Numbered from the stretch's first letter, positions 18,917 through 27,643 are shown. The stretch is 45,461 bases of DNA from Thalassospira sp. MCCC 1A01428 (GCF_002115825.1 NZ_JFJZ01000037.1:1-45461), one strand, 5' to 3'. The notes: generated from the letters alone by a model not told the origin. A program made the numbers and translations.

Positions 18917-20429
18917 CGTTTTCCTTGTTCTCGCTATCCGCATCGGGAATCAGGGCCGACCACAAATATTGCGCGGCATAGGCCCGCCACGGTCGCCACC
19001 GCAATGACTGTTTTTCAAGTTCTTTGGCCGTGGCCGGGCCACCGCCCTGCGCCGACCCTTTAAGAATGCCAAGATCAGCAGCCGGAAAAGCATCCGGGTC
19101 GCCCAACCCGCGCAAGGCAAAATAATTTAAAGTCCACGGGCCAATCCCCTTGATCGCAGCCAAATCAGCCAGAATATCGTTGTCGCTGCGGTCCTGCATA
19201 TTGATGTTGGCAAATAACGCAATCACATCGCCCAATGTTTGTGCCCGACGCTTTGTCAGACCAATGGGAACCAGATCGTGCCCTTGCAGAATTTCGGGTT
19301 GGGGAAATAAGTGCGTAATACCCGTATCTGCCACCAGATGGTCGGGCAAAGCCTGGCCATATTGCACCACAATGCGACCGGCCAATGTGCGCGCCGCTGC
19401 CACCGAAACCTGCTGGCCCAGCACAGCGCGAACAGCCAGTTCAAAACGGTCCCAGCAACCGGGTACGCGCAGGCCGGGACGGCGTTTTACCAGTGGTGCC
19501 AATAACGGGTCGTCGGCAAAAACAGCACAAATCGCGGTCATATCGGCATCAAGATCAAACAGGCGACGCACCCGCCCGCCCAGGTCCAGCAAACTGCCGC
19601 GATCTTCGCCGCGCAAACAAATTTCAACGCTGCCTTTGCGCAAAAATCGGCAAATCATAAGGCCCGGTGCCGCGCCCAGCAAAAAACCGCGCGCGTAATA
19701 ATCATCGCCCACCGCCTCCAGCCCCGGTATGGACCGCGCCCGGAAGAACCCCAATAAAAAATCGCCATCAAAAGGCTGACGAGGTTTCAGGCGCAAAACC
19801 ATATCGTCTTTTTGAAGCTGCATTGGATGATCATTTCCTGATGTGATTTTACGGTCTGCGCCATCTTTTATGCCGCGTCGAAAGGACGTTGGCGCATGCC
19901 CATAGGCCGTTTTCATGGCATCGTTAAAGCGCCGCAAACTGCCAAAACCGGCAATATCGGCAATTTCTGTCATCGACATGTTGCTATCGACAATCAGCTG
20001 ACGGGCACGCAGCAACCGCCGTGCCTTGGCATGGTCTTGGGGGCTGACACCGGTGTGATCCTTGAAAATACGACGTAAATGCCGCGCCCCAAGGCCCAAT
20101 CGGTCAGCAAGATCTTCGACAGAGCCTTCTATAAGCGCCCCTTCCTCGATCAGGCGCACGGCGCGGCGCACGGTTGCGTGCACACCCGCCGCCGCCGCAC
20201 TGCCCGGTGCGGCCTCGGGGCGGCAGCGTAAACAGGGGCGAAACCCATGAGCAATGGCGGCTTCAGCCGTAGGAAAAAACGTAACATTTTGCCGCTTGGG
20301 CGTTACCGCCGGGCAAATGGGCCGGCAAAAGATGCCGGTGGTTTTAACAGCGGTATAAAACCGCCCGTCAAACCGGTTATCACGCGCCAGCAAGGCGGTA
20401 TAACAAATGTCATCGCTGATCTGTTCCAT
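18891..20429 (-). CDS. alkA: Ada-N / AraC / AlkA fusion: alkylation sensor and 3-methyladenine glycosylase
   Basis: The 512-residue protein joins three modules. Residues 1-75 form an Ada-type methylphosphotriester domain with zinc ligands C35, C39, C66 and C69 (GIFCRPICP and GFRPCLRCRPE); C35 matches the methyl-acceptor Cys of Ada. Residues 80-185 are an AraC-type DNA-binding domain. Residues 200-490 are AlkA-like, with a helix-hairpin-helix (IKGIGPWTLNYFALRGLGD) and D452 as the likely catalytic Asp. I infer that methylation of C35 activates transcription of this gene and ogt, while the glycosylase part removes 3-methyladenine and related bases. The C-terminal tail is acidic (ENKENDDDPD). Such fusions are known and often annotated as AlkA or Ada. 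The ATG at 20429 has only a weak ribosome-binding site. Confidence 0.92.
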   Translation of the reverse strand: MEQISDDICYTALLARDNRFDGRFYTAVKTTGIFCRPICPAVTPKRQNVTFFPTAEAAIAHGFRPCLRCRPEAAPGSAAAAGVHATVRRAVRLIEEGALIEGSVEDLADRLGLGARHLRRIFKDHTGVSPQDHAKARRLLRARQLIVDSNMSMTEIADIAGFGSLRRFNDAMKTAYGHAPTSFRRGIKDGADRKITSGNDHPMQLQKDDMVLRLKPRQPFDGDFLLGFFRARSIPGLEAVGDDYYARGFLLGAAPGLMICRFLRKGSVEICLRGEDRGSLLDLGGRVRRLFDLDADMTAICAVFADDPLLAPLVKRRPGLRVPGCWDRFELAVRAVLGQQVSVAAARTLAGRIVVQYGQALPDHLVADTGITHLFPQPEILQGHDLVPIGLTKRRAQTLGDVIALFANINMQDRSDNDILADLAAIKGIGPWTLNYFALRGLGDPDAFPAADLGILKGSAQGGGPATAKELEKQSLRWRPWRAYAAQYLWSALIPDADSENKENDDDPDIEN

Positions 20430-20594
20430 GCCTGCAGCTTAGCAGAACAGCGCATAAATACTCGCCACTTTCGGACTCGGACATTTACATATTACAGCCA
20501 CATAAAAACAAAGGCCCCGCCAGACAAATTGTGGCGCGACCTTTGCTGTATCAAAAACCGAAATGACGGTTTCCCGCACATATCAGGCTGAAAA

Positions 20595-20822
20595 TCAGAA
20601 CTTTGGCGGTTCTTCGGTGAAAACCCTTTGATAGAAGTTCGGGTTTAGCAACGTAGAAACAGCAATAAGCGACGGCGACCTTCTTTCGCTGATCTTGACG
20701 ATCAAGGCATGTGGTGCCGGCGAGATGTCGCGGATTTCAAGAACCTCAAAAACCGAACTATGGGCATTGGTAACCCTGAACTGGTCGCCAATGGCGACAT
20801 TCTGGTCCGCTTTCCGCGCCAT
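20595..20822 (-). CDS. Small protein of unknown function
   Basis: I do not recognise this 75-residue protein. The central part (VAIGDQFRVTNAHSSVFEVL, then HALIVKISERRSPSLIAVSTLL) looks like a compact beta-barrel such as an SH3-like or KOW-like fold, with a basic N terminus. It has no membrane segment or signal peptide. A strong ribosome-binding site (CGGAGG nine bases before the ATG) supports real translation. It stands alone between the alkylation-repair gene and a 685-base gap. A nucleic-acid- or protein-binding role is only a guess. Confidence 0.72.
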   Translation of the reverse strand: MARKADQNVAIGDQFRVTNAHSSVFEVLEIRDISPAPHALIVKISERRSPSLIAVSTLLNPNFYQRVFTEEPPKF

Positions 20823-21507
20823 TCTTTAGGACCTCCGTAATATATAGAAACAAAGACCTGACATTTATCGCCCAACGATAAACGCGGCTTTGATAACACC
20901 GGTTATTCTGCGCGAAAGTCACGGCAAAACTATGACAGTGATATGAAGGAAGATGGCAAAGCCTGCACATCAACTTTACGGCAAGAAATTCCAGTCACCG
21001 GCCATTGTTCAGTTTTCCATCAAAATTAATGAAAAAATGACATCAAATGCGGCGTCGGGCTGAAATTTTACAACAGAATAATGTATGCGTTTAACAACCT
21101 TTACCTGTTCTTGCACGGCTTTTTTCTTCTTTTAGGCGCACAGTTTGCCACAGATAAATTTTTACCCGTTACATGACCGGACGATCAGGGACCAATCCGA
21201 TTTCATAACAGATTTAATATTAGCGCATTCTGGTTAAGAATTGATTGGGATAAAATGCGGGGCAGCAATACGAAATTACCCGACACAGCAGAAAAACAGC
21301 CAGAAACAAATAAGCGGCGCGAATAAATTCGCGCCGCTTTTTGTTCCGCTGCCCATGCGGGGATTGGGGGGAAGAACATGGACAACGAAAACGGTAAATA
21401 ATGACAGGGCCAGGCTAATCCATAACCTCCATATGCTGCTCCTCGTCCGAGCGCTTTTTCTTTGGTCCCTGCATCACCAGTAACAAGGGTGCAACTGCCA
21501 GAACAAT
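20823..21507. other. 685-base gap with no supported protein gene
   Basis: The region is AT-rich relative to its neighbours. It must contain the promoter of the small gene ending at 20595. I find no convincing ORF: a 36-codon frame at 20953-21063 has its purine-rich site too close to the ATG. The clearest element is a plus-strand terminator at 21312-21342 with no gene upstream of it on that strand, which raises the possibility of a small RNA. Confidence 0.5.
21312..21342 (+). terminator. Orphan terminator in the gap before the MFS gene
   Basis: AAGCGGCGCGAA (21312-21323) and TTCGCGCCGCTT (21328-21339) form a perfect 12-bp stem with the loop TAAA, followed by TTT. The T-run is better on the plus strand. 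On the minus strand it lies 166 bases past the end of the MFS gene and is followed by ATTTGTTT, so it could also end that operon. Confidence 0.8.
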
Positions 21508-22974
21508 CTACATCATCGCCTGAAAATCATCAAGATAGGCAATGGTCTTGGCCTGATTTGTAATCATGTTATTCAAGCCAACCGCCCCGGCCGTTGTTTG
21601 CCAGTCCCAGGCATCGGGCAACCATGGTGCCTGCATGGCATGACGAAACGGGGTCATCATGGCGGCAAAGCTTGAATGCACAACCTGTGTGTTCTGGGTC
21701 AGCATCGTTGTCATCACCGAAATCCCGATACTCGACCCGATATTCCGCATCAGGCTAAACATCGCCGTGCCTTCGGTGCGGTATTTCGGGTTCAGCGTGG
21801 CAAAGGTAATGGTGCTAAGGGGCACAAAAATAAAGCCGAGCCCAACCCCTTGAATAATCCCGGTCATGGTAAGTGTCGTTGCACTGACCTCGGTGGTGAA
21901 ACAAGACATTTGATACAGCGACAATGCCGTCATGCCCAAACCAAACAGGATCAAAAAGCGAATATCAAACCGGCCCACCAGCCGCCCGACCAGCATCATC
22001 GCGATCATGGATCCGATACCACGTGGTGCCAGCAAGATACCTGCCGTCACCACCGGATATCCCATCAGATTTTGCAGGAACGGGGGCAAAAGTGCCAGTG
22101 TCGCCAACAACACCACACCCACAATAAAGATGAAAATCAAGCCAATGGCAAAGTTTCGATCTTTAAACAGGCCGGGCTCCAGAAATGGATTTTTAGCCGT
22201 AAACATATGCACCAGAAACATATAGATGCATAAAATACTCAGCACCATTTCGATCAGAATCTCGAAGGATGAAAACCAGTTCTGGGATTCCCCCCGATCG
22301 AGCATCATCTGCAATGCACCAATCGACAGGCTTAAAAGGGCAAAACCAAACCAGTCAAACGGCAAGCCCGGTTTTTTCGAGGTTTCAGGCACAAACGCCA
22401 TAATGCCACCCAGCGCCATCAGCCCAACCGGCAGGTTGATATAAAAAACCCAGCGCCAGTTATAATATTCGGTCAGATACCCCCCCAAAGTCGGCCCCAG
22501 AATAGGGCCAAGCATTACACCCATGCCCCACATTGCCATGGCTGAACCGTGTTGCTCCTTGGGATAGGTATCAAGCAGAACCGCCTGCGAAAGCGGCACC
22601 AGCCCGGCCCCGAAGGCGCCTTGCAGCAGACGAAACATGACAATTTCAGGCAAGGAAGTTGCCGCACCACACAACATGGAAGCAATGGTAAAACCGGCCA
22701 CCGAACAAATGAACAGCTTGCGCCGGCCAAACCTTGCGGCCAGAAACCCGGTGGGCGGCGTCATGATGGCGGCAGCAACGATATAGGATGTCAGCACCCA
22801 GGAAATCTGGTCCTGGGTCGCCGACATGCTGCCTTGCATATGGGGCAAGGCCACATTGGCAATCGTTGTATCAAGCGCCTGCATGATGGTCGCCAGCATA
22901 ATGGAAACCGTTGTTAACCCGCGTTCAAGCGGTGTGGTTTCCATGCCTGTTGCTGTGGTGGCGGCAGAACTCAT
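21508..22974 (-). CDS. emrB: DHA2-family multidrug efflux MFS transporter, EmrB type
   Basis: The 488-residue protein has about 14 transmembrane segments. It shows the DHA2 signatures LDTTIANVALPHM in the first helix, GFLAARFGRRKLF (motif A) and GPILGPTLGGYL (motif C) in helix 5. EmrB works with the periplasmic adaptor EmrA and an outer-membrane channel to expel hydrophobic drugs. The ATG overlaps the stop of the upstream adaptor gene as ATGA (22971-22974). It is the third gene of a marR-emrA-emrB operon. Because the adaptor gene has an amber codon, this transporter may lack its partner. Confidence 0.93.
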   Translation of the reverse strand: MSSAATTATGMETTPLERGLTTVSIMLATIMQALDTTIANVALPHMQGSMSATQDQISWVLTSYIVAAAIMTPPTGFLAARFGRRKLFICSVAGFTIASMLCGAATSLPEIVMFRLLQGAFGAGLVPLSQAVLLDTYPKEQHGSAMAMWGMGVMLGPILGPTLGGYLTEYYNWRWVFYINLPVGLMALGGIMAFVPETSKKPGLPFDWFGFALLSLSIGALQMMLDRGESQNWFSSFEILIEMVLSILCIYMFLVHMFTAKNPFLEPGLFKDRNFAIGLIFIFIVGVVLLATLALLPPFLQNLMGYPVVTAGILLAPRGIGSMIAMMLVGRLVGRFDIRFLILFGLGMTALSLYQMSCFTTEVSATTLTMTGIIQGVGLGFIFVPLSTITFATLNPKYRTEGTAMFSLMRNIGSSIGISVMTTMLTQNTQVVHSSFAAMMTPFRHAMQAPWLPDAWDWQTTAGAVGLNNMITNQAKTIAYLDDFQAMM

Positions 22975-24146
22975 TGTGCATCATCTCCGGTGCCATTGTC
23001 TTTGCGACCATGACCGGTTCCTGCTTCTGCCTGATTAATGCCAACCCACGACAGCGCCGTCTGGGCAAAGGCTGGCATTTCACGTTTATGGTGGGTATCA
23101 ACCTCTACGACCGTACTCATCCCGGCCCGCAAGATCGGCTGACTGTCGGTCAGTTCGAGCTCAATACGAACAGGAACGCGCTGCACAACCTTTACCCAGT
23201 TCCCCGTGGCATTCTGTGCCGGCAATACCGAAAATTCCGCCCCGGTCGCAGGTGAAACGCTTTGCACAACCCCTTTCCACTCGTGGTCAGGATAGGCATC
23301 CACCGTTACCGATACTTCCTGCCCGGTTTCAAGATATGTCAGATCGACTTCCTTGAAATTGGCATCAATCCACATTGATTTGGTTGAAATCAGGCTGGCA
23401 ACAGCCTTACCCGGCGTAATATAGGCACCCGGTTCGGGTTTGTTGGTGACAACACCATCAAACGGTGCAGTAATAACCGTGTGGGCCAGGTCAAGTTCCG
23501 CCTGATCAAGGGCGGCTTTGGCCTGCTGATATTGCGGTAATTGCTCGACCGGGGTATCCACCGACCCACCTAATTTAGCCAAAGTGGTTTGCATGGCCTG
23601 GCGGTCCAGCGCAATTTGCTGTTTGGCGCTGGCTACTGCGTTTTGCGAATCATCAAACGCGGCCTTCGACACCACATTTTTCTTGCTAAGCTGCGACTGG
23701 CGGGCATAGGTGCGCTGGGCATATTCCAGTTTGATTTTTGCCAATTCCAGGCTGCCCTGTTGTTCGGCATAACCCTGTTTAAGGGCATTCATGTCCTGAC
23801 GAACGGAGGACAAATTTGCCTGCGCCTGTTCCACTGCAATAGTGAACGGATCCTGATCGAGGCGCAGCAGCACATCGCCCTTTTTAACCTGCTAGTTCTC
23901 ATGCACCAATACATCGGCTACCTGCCCGCTTACCTGCGGGCTGATCGCCACCATGTCGGCATGAATATAGGCATTTTCGGTTTCAATAAACCGCCCGCCC
24001 GAATAATACCAGTACGCCCCACCTACAATCACGGCTACCGGCCCTAAAACCAGCAGGATCGGGCGCAACCAGCGCCGTTTACGTTTTGGTGCGGCAACAT
24101 CTGCACTGCCTTCTGAACCGGCGGCATTATCCACTCTTTCGTTCAT
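22971..24146 (-). pseudogene. emrA: HlyD/EmrA-type efflux adaptor gene interrupted by an in-frame TAG
   Basis: The gene would encode a 391-residue membrane-fusion protein with a cytoplasmic N terminus, one transmembrane segment (about residues 27-48), a biotinyl-lipoyl-like half (FIETENAYIHADMVAISPQV), a coiled-coil hairpin and a second barrel half. Codon 85 is TAG (minus strand 23894-23892). Both sides are in the same frame and fit together: VLVHEN, stop, QVKKGDVLLRLDQ. A Gln codon (CAG) at this place would differ by one base. The ATG at 24146 overlaps the marR stop (ATGA), and the 3' end overlaps emrB. A restart at GTG 23873 could give 300 residues without the membrane anchor. The rest looks undecayed, suggesting a recent mutation, a sequencing error, or suppression. 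Confidence 0.85.
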
Positions 24147-24643
24147 TCTTCTATGCCTTTTAAAACAGGTTTGGTTGCGCCGGGGGTTTTGTCGGCCTGG
24201 TCCTGTTCGCAGGAAATCAGGTTCACGCGCATTTTTTGCAAAAGACCAATCATGATTTCCTGGTCCTCCGCCGACAAACCAGCCAGGGCGTCGCGCCGGG
24301 TTTCGGCGGCAAACTCCCACATTCTATCAATAAGCGGAGACGCATTTTTGCCGACATAAAGGTTAACTGCCCGTCGGTCATCCGGGTCTCGCCGACGTTC
24401 GACCAGGCCGGCTTCCTCAAGCCGGTCAATCAAACGCGCCAGTGTAATGGGCTGAATATCCATCAACTCGGCCAGGGCGGCCTGATTGATACCCTCGCGC
24501 GGGACAAGAAATGCAAGTGCCTGCAACTGCGACTGGGTCAGACCCAAATCACGCGAACGACGGTTAAAACGACGCATCATTAAACGCGAAACGTCTTTCA
24601 CCAAAAAGCCTATGCTTCGTTGAGGATCACGCGAGGAATGCAA
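24143..24643 (-). CDS. MarR-family regulator of the emr operon
   Basis: The protein has a MarR winged helix-turn-helix: LTQSQLQALAFL, then INQAALAELMDIQPITLARL as recognition region and RRRDPDDRRAVNLYV as wing. The frame opens at TTG 24670, but a TATAAT at 24665-24660 suggests transcription begins downstream of that codon. TTG 24643 (preceded by GGAG at 7 bases) gives 166 residues and is my choice. The gene is first in the operon with the adaptor and emrB, with ATGA overlap to the adaptor. By family knowledge it should repress the operon and release on binding an exported drug. Confidence 0.88.
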   Translation of the reverse strand: MHSSRDPQRSIGFLVKDVSRLMMRRFNRRSRDLGLTQSQLQALAFLVPREGINQAALAELMDIQPITLARLIDRLEEAGLVERRRDPDDRRAVNLYVGKNASPLIDRMWEFAAETRRDALAGLSAEDQEIMIGLLQKMRVNLISCEQDQADKTPGATKPVLKGIEE

Positions 24644-24659
24644 AAACCGGCTCCAGCTT

Positions 24660-24693
24660 ATTATACGCAATACATATTGTAAGCAATGTATAT
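24660..24693 (-). promoter_or_regulatory. Promoter and imperfect dyad before the marR gene
   Basis: On the minus strand a perfect -10 TATAAT (24665-24660) follows an imperfect inverted repeat, TACATATTG-TAAG-CAATGTATA in plus-strand orientation (24671-24692). The -35 is weak: a TTGCTT lies only 15 bases upstream. The overlap of dyad and promoter fits autorepression by MarR. Confidence 0.5.
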
Positions 24694-24854
24694 GAAATTG
24701 CCGTACAGAATGGCAAGTGTGAATTGCATCACATCAAAAAATGCCAACAAAACCGAAAACAAGTCATTGTTTTTAATTGAACTTTTTCAATGCATAGCAC
24801 ACATGCAAAAAACAGGGCACATCGCCCTCGCCCCTAACCACATTGGTGCATAAT

Positions 24855-24892
24855 GCAAAACGGCCCCGTGGCAGATTCCACAGGGCCGTTCT
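24855..24892 (-). terminator. Terminator after the YjiH-family gene
   Basis: AACGGCCC-C-GTGG and CCAC-A-GGGCCGTT pair with one mismatch. Read on the minus strand, the stem is followed by TTTTGC. It lies about 30 bases past the stop of the gene at 24921. Confidence 0.75.
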
Positions 24893-24920
24893 GACGGTAT
24901 AAAACCGGTATTAAGTTTGA

Positions 24921-26261
24921 CTATCCGGCAATGAGCATTCCGGCCGGTATAGCCAGCAACAGACTTAGCGCGACCCGCAAAAACCACACAACAACCAACC
25001 GGCCAACACCGATGGGAATTTCAGTCGATAGAATGCAGGGTATCGATGCTGAAAAAAACAAAACGCCTGATACACTAACCACACCGGCAGCAAACCGCAC
25101 GACCATATCTGCATCCCCCAGCAACAAGGCAGGCAGGAACATTTCAGCCAGCCCCGTTGCCGATGCCTTCGCCAGTTCCATAGCCCCATCGAGGCCAAAA
25201 ATCGCCGTGAACGGATAAAAAATGTAACCAACCCAGTCAAATACCGGGGTGTATTTTGCCAGCAACAACCCGATCAGGCCGACCGACATAATGGACGGCA
25301 AAATCGAAAGGGTCATTAACAGACCTTCGCGAAAATTCAGCTTCACATTTTCCAGTAAACCCGGCGCATTATGGGCAACATCGAGCCCGCTTTGCCACGC
25401 AGTGCGTACCCTCTGGCCCGAAGGCACCTCGGGTTCGGGGTCGTGGGCATGGTCATCCATGCCCGATAATGGCGGAATGCGCACGGTTATCGCCGTCACG
25501 ACAAAGGTAATTGCCAATGTCAGCCAAAAATACTGATTCCAGATTTCCATCAGGTTCAGGGTTTTCGCGACAATGATCATGAAAGTTGCCGACACGGTTG
25601 AAAAACCGGTCGCAATAACTGCGGCTTCACGGGCCGAATATTGACCCGCCTTGTAAACCCGGTTGGTAATCAAAAGGCCAATGCTGTAACTGCCAACAAA
25701 CGAGGCCACCGCATCAATTGCTGAACGGCCCGGTGTTTTCCAAATCGGACGCATCACCGGCTGTAAAAACACGCCAATAAATTCCAGCAACCCGTAGCTG
25801 ACCAGCAATGCCAAAAATACCGCACCAATTGGCACAATCAAGCCTACTGAAATGACCAGCTTGTTAAACAGGAACGGCAACATATCCTTGCTTTGCAAGG
25901 CATCCGGGCCCCACCCGGTCAATGCCAGAACTGCCGTAAGCGCACCTAATACCTTAAGCAGCGAAAACACCTTTTCAGTGGTGTTTGTTTTCCACTGCCC
26001 GGTCACAAACGGGTAAGCTGCCCCAACCCAGATCATGGCCAGCGCATAATACCCGGCAACCGGCCCCAGAACACCGCGTAAATACCCGACCATGTGATCG
26101 AGCGGGATCGATGTTTTACCTTCCAGCGTGATCGGCACAAAAAAGATAAAAATGCCAATCGCACTTAACCCCAGCAACCGCCAGATATTGGCCGCATTAG
26201 GTTGCCCGGATACCTGTTTGGTGCTGGCCTGCGCAGACGCAGGTTCGTTTCTTGATGACAT
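24921..26261 (-). CDS. YjiH-family membrane protein with nucleoside-recognition (Gate) domain
   Basis: The 446-residue protein has about ten hydrophobic segments. The central part (FVGSYSIGLLITNRVYKAGQ, then EAAVIATGFSTVSATFMIIV) and the C-terminal part (GLAEMFLPALLLGDADMVVRF, then FSASIPCILSTEIPI) match the Gate domain found in YjiH and spore-maturation-like proteins. The substrate is not established; nucleoside or small-solute transport is an inference. GGGGA precedes the ATG at 26261. A perfect 11-bp inverted repeat lies 40 bases upstream, and a terminator follows. It appears to be a single-gene regulated unit. Confidence 0.85.
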   Translation of the reverse strand: MSSRNEPASAQASTKQVSGQPNAANIWRLLGLSAIGIFIFFVPITLEGKTSIPLDHMVGYLRGVLGPVAGYYALAMIWVGAAYPFVTGQWKTNTTEKVFSLLKVLGALTAVLALTGWGPDALQSKDMLPFLFNKLVISVGLIVPIGAVFLALLVSYGLLEFIGVFLQPVMRPIWKTPGRSAIDAVASFVGSYSIGLLITNRVYKAGQYSAREAAVIATGFSTVSATFMIIVAKTLNLMEIWNQYFWLTLAITFVVTAITVRIPPLSGMDDHAHDPEPEVPSGQRVRTAWQSGLDVAHNAPGLLENVKLNFREGLLMTLSILPSIMSVGLIGLLLAKYTPVFDWVGYIFYPFTAIFGLDGAMELAKASATGLAEMFLPALLLGDADMVVRFAAGVVSVSGVLFFSASIPCILSTEIPIGVGRLVVVWFLRVALSLLLAIPAGMLIAG

Positions 26262-26300
26262 AATAGCGTCCCCGAATTTTACGTTTATCGACGTCTATTT

Positions 26301-26328
26301 TGTATAGACATGATATTATGTCTATACA
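26301..26328. promoter_or_regulatory. Perfect inverted repeat, operator candidate for the YjiH-family gene
   Basis: TGTATAGACAT (26301-26311) and ATGTCTATACA (26318-26328) form a perfect 11-bp repeat with the spacer GATATT. Each arm contains TGTATAGACA, similar to sites bound by HutC-type GntR regulators. A further TCTAT/ATAGA pair overlaps the left arm (26294-26308). It lies 40 bases before the ATG. No GntR gene is in the window. Confidence 0.72.
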
Positions 26329-26454
26329 TGTAAACGCGATCTGCAACAGGAAATTTCAAAACCACCGCAATCAACCCTGTTTCGCATCGTAATCCAGGCA
26401 TCCGCGTACGAGATCGCCCGGTGTTCTGCGGACCTGCCATTTTTGGGAATAAAG

Positions 26455-26491
26455 GCAAAGAAAAACCCCCGCTGAAAAACAACGGGGGTTT
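26455..26491 (-). terminator. Terminator after prfB
   Basis: AAACCCCCG (26463-26471) and CGGGGGTTT (26483-26491) form a 9-bp stem. On the minus strand the stem is followed by a T-run (TTTTTCTTT). It lies 24 bases past the prfB stop. Confidence 0.85.
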
Positions 26492-26514
26492 AAATGTCTC
26501 TATCCGAAACAAGG

Positions 26515-27643
26515 TTAGTCGATATCCTCAACCTCGCCTGCCGAACCGGTCACACGGGCGGCCAGGGCGGCAGCCATGAACTGGTCCAGATCACCGTTCA
26601 AAACACCCTGGGTATCGGATGTTTCAACGCCTGTACGCAAATCCTTGATCATTTGATAAGGCTGCAACACATAAGAACGGATCTGATGGCCCCAGCCAAT
26701 ATCGGACTTGGTGTCTTCAACGGCCTGGGCTTCGGCTTCGCGGCGTTGCAATTCAGCCTCGTATAACCGGGCTTTCAGCATTTTCATCGCCGTATCGCGG
26801 TTTTTATGCTGTGACCGGTCATTCTGGCACTGGGCAACAATGCCGGTCGGGATATGGGTGATACGCACCGCAGAATCCGTCCGGTTAACGTGCTGCCCAC
26901 CAGCCCCCGAAGCACGATAGGTATCAACGCGCAAATCCTTGTCCAGGATTTCGATATTGATATCGTCATCGACCACCGGATAAACCCAGCAAGATGAAAA
27001 ACTGGTATGGCGACGTGCCGCGCTGTCATAGGGCGAAATACGCACCAGACGATGCACCCCAACTTCGTTTTTCAGCCAGCCATAGGCGTTATGGCCGGAA
27101 ATCTTGTAAGTCACAGATTTAATGCCGGCTTCTTCGCCGTCACTTTCTTCAAGCATTTCCAGCTTATAACCCTTGGATTCCGACCAGCGCACATACATAC
27201 GCGCCAGCATACTGGCCCAGTCCTGCGCTTCGGTCCCGCCGGCACCGGCATGGACTTCAAGATAGGCGTCATTGGCGTCAGCTTCGCCCGACAGCAGGCT
27301 TTCCAGCTCGCGCTTGGCCGCAATATCGCGGATCGAACGCAAACCGTCTTCAGCTTCCTTGACCGTATCATCATCGCCCTCGGCTTCGCCAAGTTCGATC
27401 AATTCGATATTGTCAGAAAGTTCCTGAGCCAGTGATTTGTAGCCGTTAATGGAATCTTCCAGATGGGTGCGTTCGCGCATGATTTTCTGCGCGTTATCTG
27501 GGCTATCCCACAAGGTCGGATCTTCGGCAAGGGCGTTTAATTCGTCCAGGCGTCTAAGAGCATTATCCCAGTCAAAGATGCCTCCTCAGCAGCGCCATCG
27601 ACTGCTTGATCTCATCTACCAATGCCTGTGCTTCAGCGCGCAT
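26515..27643 (-). CDS. prfB: Peptide chain release factor 2 with programmed +1 frameshift
   Basis: RF2 ends translation at UGA and UAA. The gene is in two frames: 27643-27575 (23 codons), then one base (T 27574) is skipped and 27573-26515 follows, for 375 residues. The shift site is AGGAGG-CAT-CTT-TGA-C, with the same spacing as in E. coli, so low RF2 lets ribosomes shift past the in-frame UGA. The ATG at 27643 has GGAG six bases upstream. The peptidyl-hydrolysis motif GGQ is at about 248-250 ([12 protein letters not shown]). The codon-recognition motif is SPY at about 203-205 instead of the E. coli SPF. The frame-1 ORF from 27513 alone would miss the first 43 residues. It lies downstream of mrcA. 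Confidence 0.96.
27571..27586 (-). promoter_or_regulatory. prfB programmed frameshift site
   Basis: On the minus strand AGGAGG (27586-27581) lies three bases before CTT-TGA-C (27577-27571). The Shine-Dalgarno-like element plus slippery CUU and the UGA stop reproduce the autoregulatory RF2 frameshift signal. Confidence 0.96.

Noticed and set aside
20953..21063. 36-codon plus-strand ORF preceded by AAGGAAG
   Set aside because: The purine-rich element is only about two bases from the ATG, too close for initiation, and the peptide has no known features.
21241..21483. 80-codon plus-strand ORF in the gap before the MFS gene
   Set aside because: It runs through the perfect terminator hairpin at 21312-21342, has no ribosome-binding site and no recognisable protein character.
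27026..27034. SPY instead of SPF in the codon-recognition motif of RF2
   Set aside because: GGQ and the rest of RF2 are normal, and an aromatic Tyr for Phe is conservative. I believe it is common in this lineage, so I do not take it as altered stop-codon reading.
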